Part shown: positions 53,881-55,299 of the stretch, piece by piece | How positions within the stretch are numbered: the first letter of the stretch is position 1 | How the letters are laid out: every line of letters starts with the position of its first letter | Assembly: GCA_913019905.1 (NCBI GenBank) | Contig: CAJVZD010000027.1 | Span: 1-55,299, forward strand | Direction of reading: 5' to 3' | Source of the DNA: an uncultured Cellvibrionales bacterium | Lineage (GTDB): Bacteria > Pseudomonadota > Gammaproteobacteria > Pseudomonadales > Dasaniaceae | Length of the DNA stretch: 55,299 bases | Made by a program: the position numbers and the translations under genes | The notes under the pieces: generated by a model | Databases searched by the model: none | Told to the model about the DNA's origin: nothing | The model's input: the letters and a program-made list of their open reading frames with translations, nothing else

Positions 53881-54666
53881 TCACCGTTCCTCAAAAAAGT
53901 TATTAACCAGTCGATTGAATGCCACCGTTTTTTCCGCGTGCAACCAATGCCCCGTGTTTTGAATTATTTTGACTTTAGCGCTGGGAAATGAATTGACGAT
54001 AGCACCGCGGTGTCTTTCGGTAATATACGAGGACTGCTCCCCTTTGATAAACAACGTCGGTCCGTCGAAAGGGTCTTCTGATTCATTTGCACTGCGCAAT
54101 TGCTCGTAACAGGCTTCAAGTGATTGAATATTCATCCGCCAGGCAAATTTTCCCTGATCATTTCTGTATAAACTTTTCATTAGAAACAACCTCACCCCTG
54201 CGTCGGCAATATAATCACGTAGTATTGTTTCTGCCTGCCTACGGCTGTTGATCAGATTTAAATCAACCGCCCGCAAACCCGCGAATACATCATCGTGACT
54301 ACCTGCATAAGCTACCGGCGCGATGTCGGCCACTACCAGCTTTGACACTCGTTCTGGAGATTGTAACGCCACCTGCATAGCGACCTTACCTCCTAGAGAA
54401 TGGCCAATGAAAAAAGCTGATGAAATATCTAGCTTATCCATGAACTGCACAACATCCTCAGCCATATCTGAAAACGTCATGGATTCAGCCCGAAATGACC
54501 GACCGTGATTGCGTAAATCAAGGCTATAGACGTGGTATTTTTCTATAAGAGGTTTAGCGACCATGCCCAGATTATCGCCCATTCCAAATAAACCGTGCAG
54601 TAAAATAACACTGGGAGCTTCTCCATCCAGTGAATCTGAACCTTTATAAGAATAGTGTAACAACAA
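53881..54666 (-). CDS. alpha/beta hydrolase (YbfF-like esterase)
   Basis: A 261-residue alpha/beta hydrolase. The nucleophile elbow is G-H-S90-L-G-G, the oxyanion segment is LLHGLFGMGDNLG, LDLRNHGRS follows, and the catalytic His is H240 in NTGHWLHAEK. This is the YbfF/BioH-like short group, which cleaves esters and some acyl-CoA thioesters. The start is a TTG at 54666 or the TTG next to it, with GAGGTG upstream; no ATG fits. It is convergent with the thiolase. Confidence 0.88.
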   Translation of the reverse strand: MLLHYSYKGSDSLDGEAPSVILLHGLFGMGDNLGMVAKPLIEKYHVYSLDLRNHGRSFRAESMTFSDMAEDVVQFMDKLDISSAFFIGHSLGGKVAMQVALQSPERVSKLVVADIAPVAYAGSHDDVFAGLRAVDLNLINSRRQAETILRDYIADAGVRLFLMKSLYRNDQGKFAWRMNIQSLEACYEQLRSANESEDPFDGPTLFIKGEQSSYITERHRGAIVNSFPSAKVKIIQNTGHWLHAEKTVAFNRLVNNFFEER

Positions 54667-54801
54667 ATTTCACCTCTATACCGTGATAACAGAGTTAATT
54701 AAGCGGGTAATTGCCATCGCCCGCCCTAAGGACTTCTATTCGATTCAACAGATTGTTAGAATTAGGTACTTCAACCACATGCCAACCGAGGTTTCTTTCT
54801 T

Positions 54802-55299
54802 TTGCGTATTATACTATTTGTTGCCAGCATACTCATTGTTTCCAGTACCATTATTTCGTGTTCTAACACGATGGATGGCTATAATCCGACCGTATACCCG
54901 TTTCAATACAAAAAAGAAAAAGTTGAAACCATCAAGATTAAGAAAGTCATCCTAGCGCCGGTCACCATCGGACCACCTGTTGGCTCTCATCTTCACGCAG
55001 GAGAAAGACGAACCAAAGCAATGGTCAAAGATTACTTACGTAGCAATAATTATGAAATTTTACCTGACTATCTTTTTGAAAATGCCTGGGAACAAGCTAT
55101 TAGAACCTATGGCAATGTATACGATCCAACGACTGGAAAAGTTAACGTTAACGCTTGGCGCTCCGCCATGGTTACCGCTGGGGAAAAATTGCGCAAGGAG
55201 ACTGACGCCGACGCACTTATTTTTGCCGATGTAATCGAGCACGAGATTGCTCATAACAGCGGATTAAAACACTCCGCGCGCTGGTATGGAATTACTCGC
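54802..55299 (+). CDS. lipoprotein of unknown function (partial)
   Basis: An open frame runs from a TTG at 54802 to the right edge without a stop (166 codons seen). It opens with a lipoprotein signal peptide (MRIILFVASILIVSS, lipobox I-I-S-C at residue 20). The mature part has IKIKKVILAPVTIGPPVGSH, MVKDYLRSNNYEILPDYLFENAWEQA and ETDADALIFADVIEHEI, a pattern like outer-membrane lipoproteins of the LPP20/GNA1162-like or TolB-N-like class. GAGG lies 10 bases before the TTG. The alternation of strand and helix and a conserved DADALIFADV region support a real gene. Family not certain. Confidence 0.75.
   Translation, partial: MRIILFVASILIVSSTIISCSNTMDGYNPTVYPFQYKKEKVETIKIKKVILAPVTIGPPVGSHLHAGERRTKAMVKDYLRSNNYEILPDYLFENAWEQAIRTYGNVYDPTTGKVNVNAWRSAMVTAGEKLRKETDADALIFADVIEHEIAHNSGLKHSARWYGITR

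Overview
The window looks like chromosomal DNA of a free-living, probably marine gammaproteobacterium of the Cellvibrionales/Spongiibacteraceae sort. This is inferred from a FabY-type ketoacyl synthase, MlaA, a CopC/CopD pair, a TonB-dependent receptor, an NSS transporter, a BigR/SqrR-like regulator, many acyl-CoA enzymes and several c-di-GMP proteins, at moderate GC by eye. There is no rRNA operon, IS element, prophage or CRISPR array. Both edges cut genes: an enoyl-CoA hydratase on the left (minus strand) and a lipoprotein on the right (plus strand).

Layout. 1-3.3 kb: enoyl-CoA hydratase, a YhhN membrane protein, a LysR regulator divergent from a thioredoxin across a perfect palindrome, and a DUF4389 membrane protein. 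3.6-8.5 kb (minus strand): a two-gene operon of a DUF442-type phosphatase and a persulfide-sensor-like ArsR repressor, then a thioesterase, glutaryl-CoA dehydrogenase and a second acyl-CoA dehydrogenase. 9.1-17.2 kb: ComFB, glutaminyl cyclotransferase, a polysaccharide deacetylase, a small coiled-coil protein, then a transmembrane Ser/Thr kinase with HAMP domain, a LysM-deacetylase lipoprotein, a TPR-like lipoprotein and a convergent LysM lipoprotein. This looks like a cell-envelope signalling module. 18-26.5 kb: acyl-CoA synthetase, GFA-fold protein, CopC/CopD, a luciferase-like oxidoreductase beside a hybrid kinase that carries its own NMT1-type binding domain, and a TetR regulator. 26.7-31.8 kb: a glutaredoxin, two convergent AraC regulators, and a GAF-histidine kinase followed by a GAF-diguanylate cyclase.

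32-38.9 kb: MlaA behind three copies of a CGATCG-centred operator, then trhO, queC, a solute-binding protein, tRNA-Val(UAC), tRNA-Asp(GUC) and queD. The three enzymes act at wobble-position modifications, and the two tRNAs belong to the classes those pathways modify. An FNR/ANR-type box lies upstream of the oxygen-dependent trhO, and a cluster of three DnaA boxes follows queD. 39-44.9 kb: small hypothetical proteins, an acyltransferase, nitroreductase, HD-GYP phosphodiesterase, FkbM methyltransferase and PilZ protein. 45-55.3 kb: FabY divergent from a GlxA-type AraC regulator, an NSS transporter, a TonB-dependent receptor, a thiolase, an alpha/beta hydrolase and the start of a lipoprotein gene.

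The main themes are acyl-CoA metabolism, c-di-GMP and phosphorylation signalling, envelope remodelling, and tRNA wobble modification.
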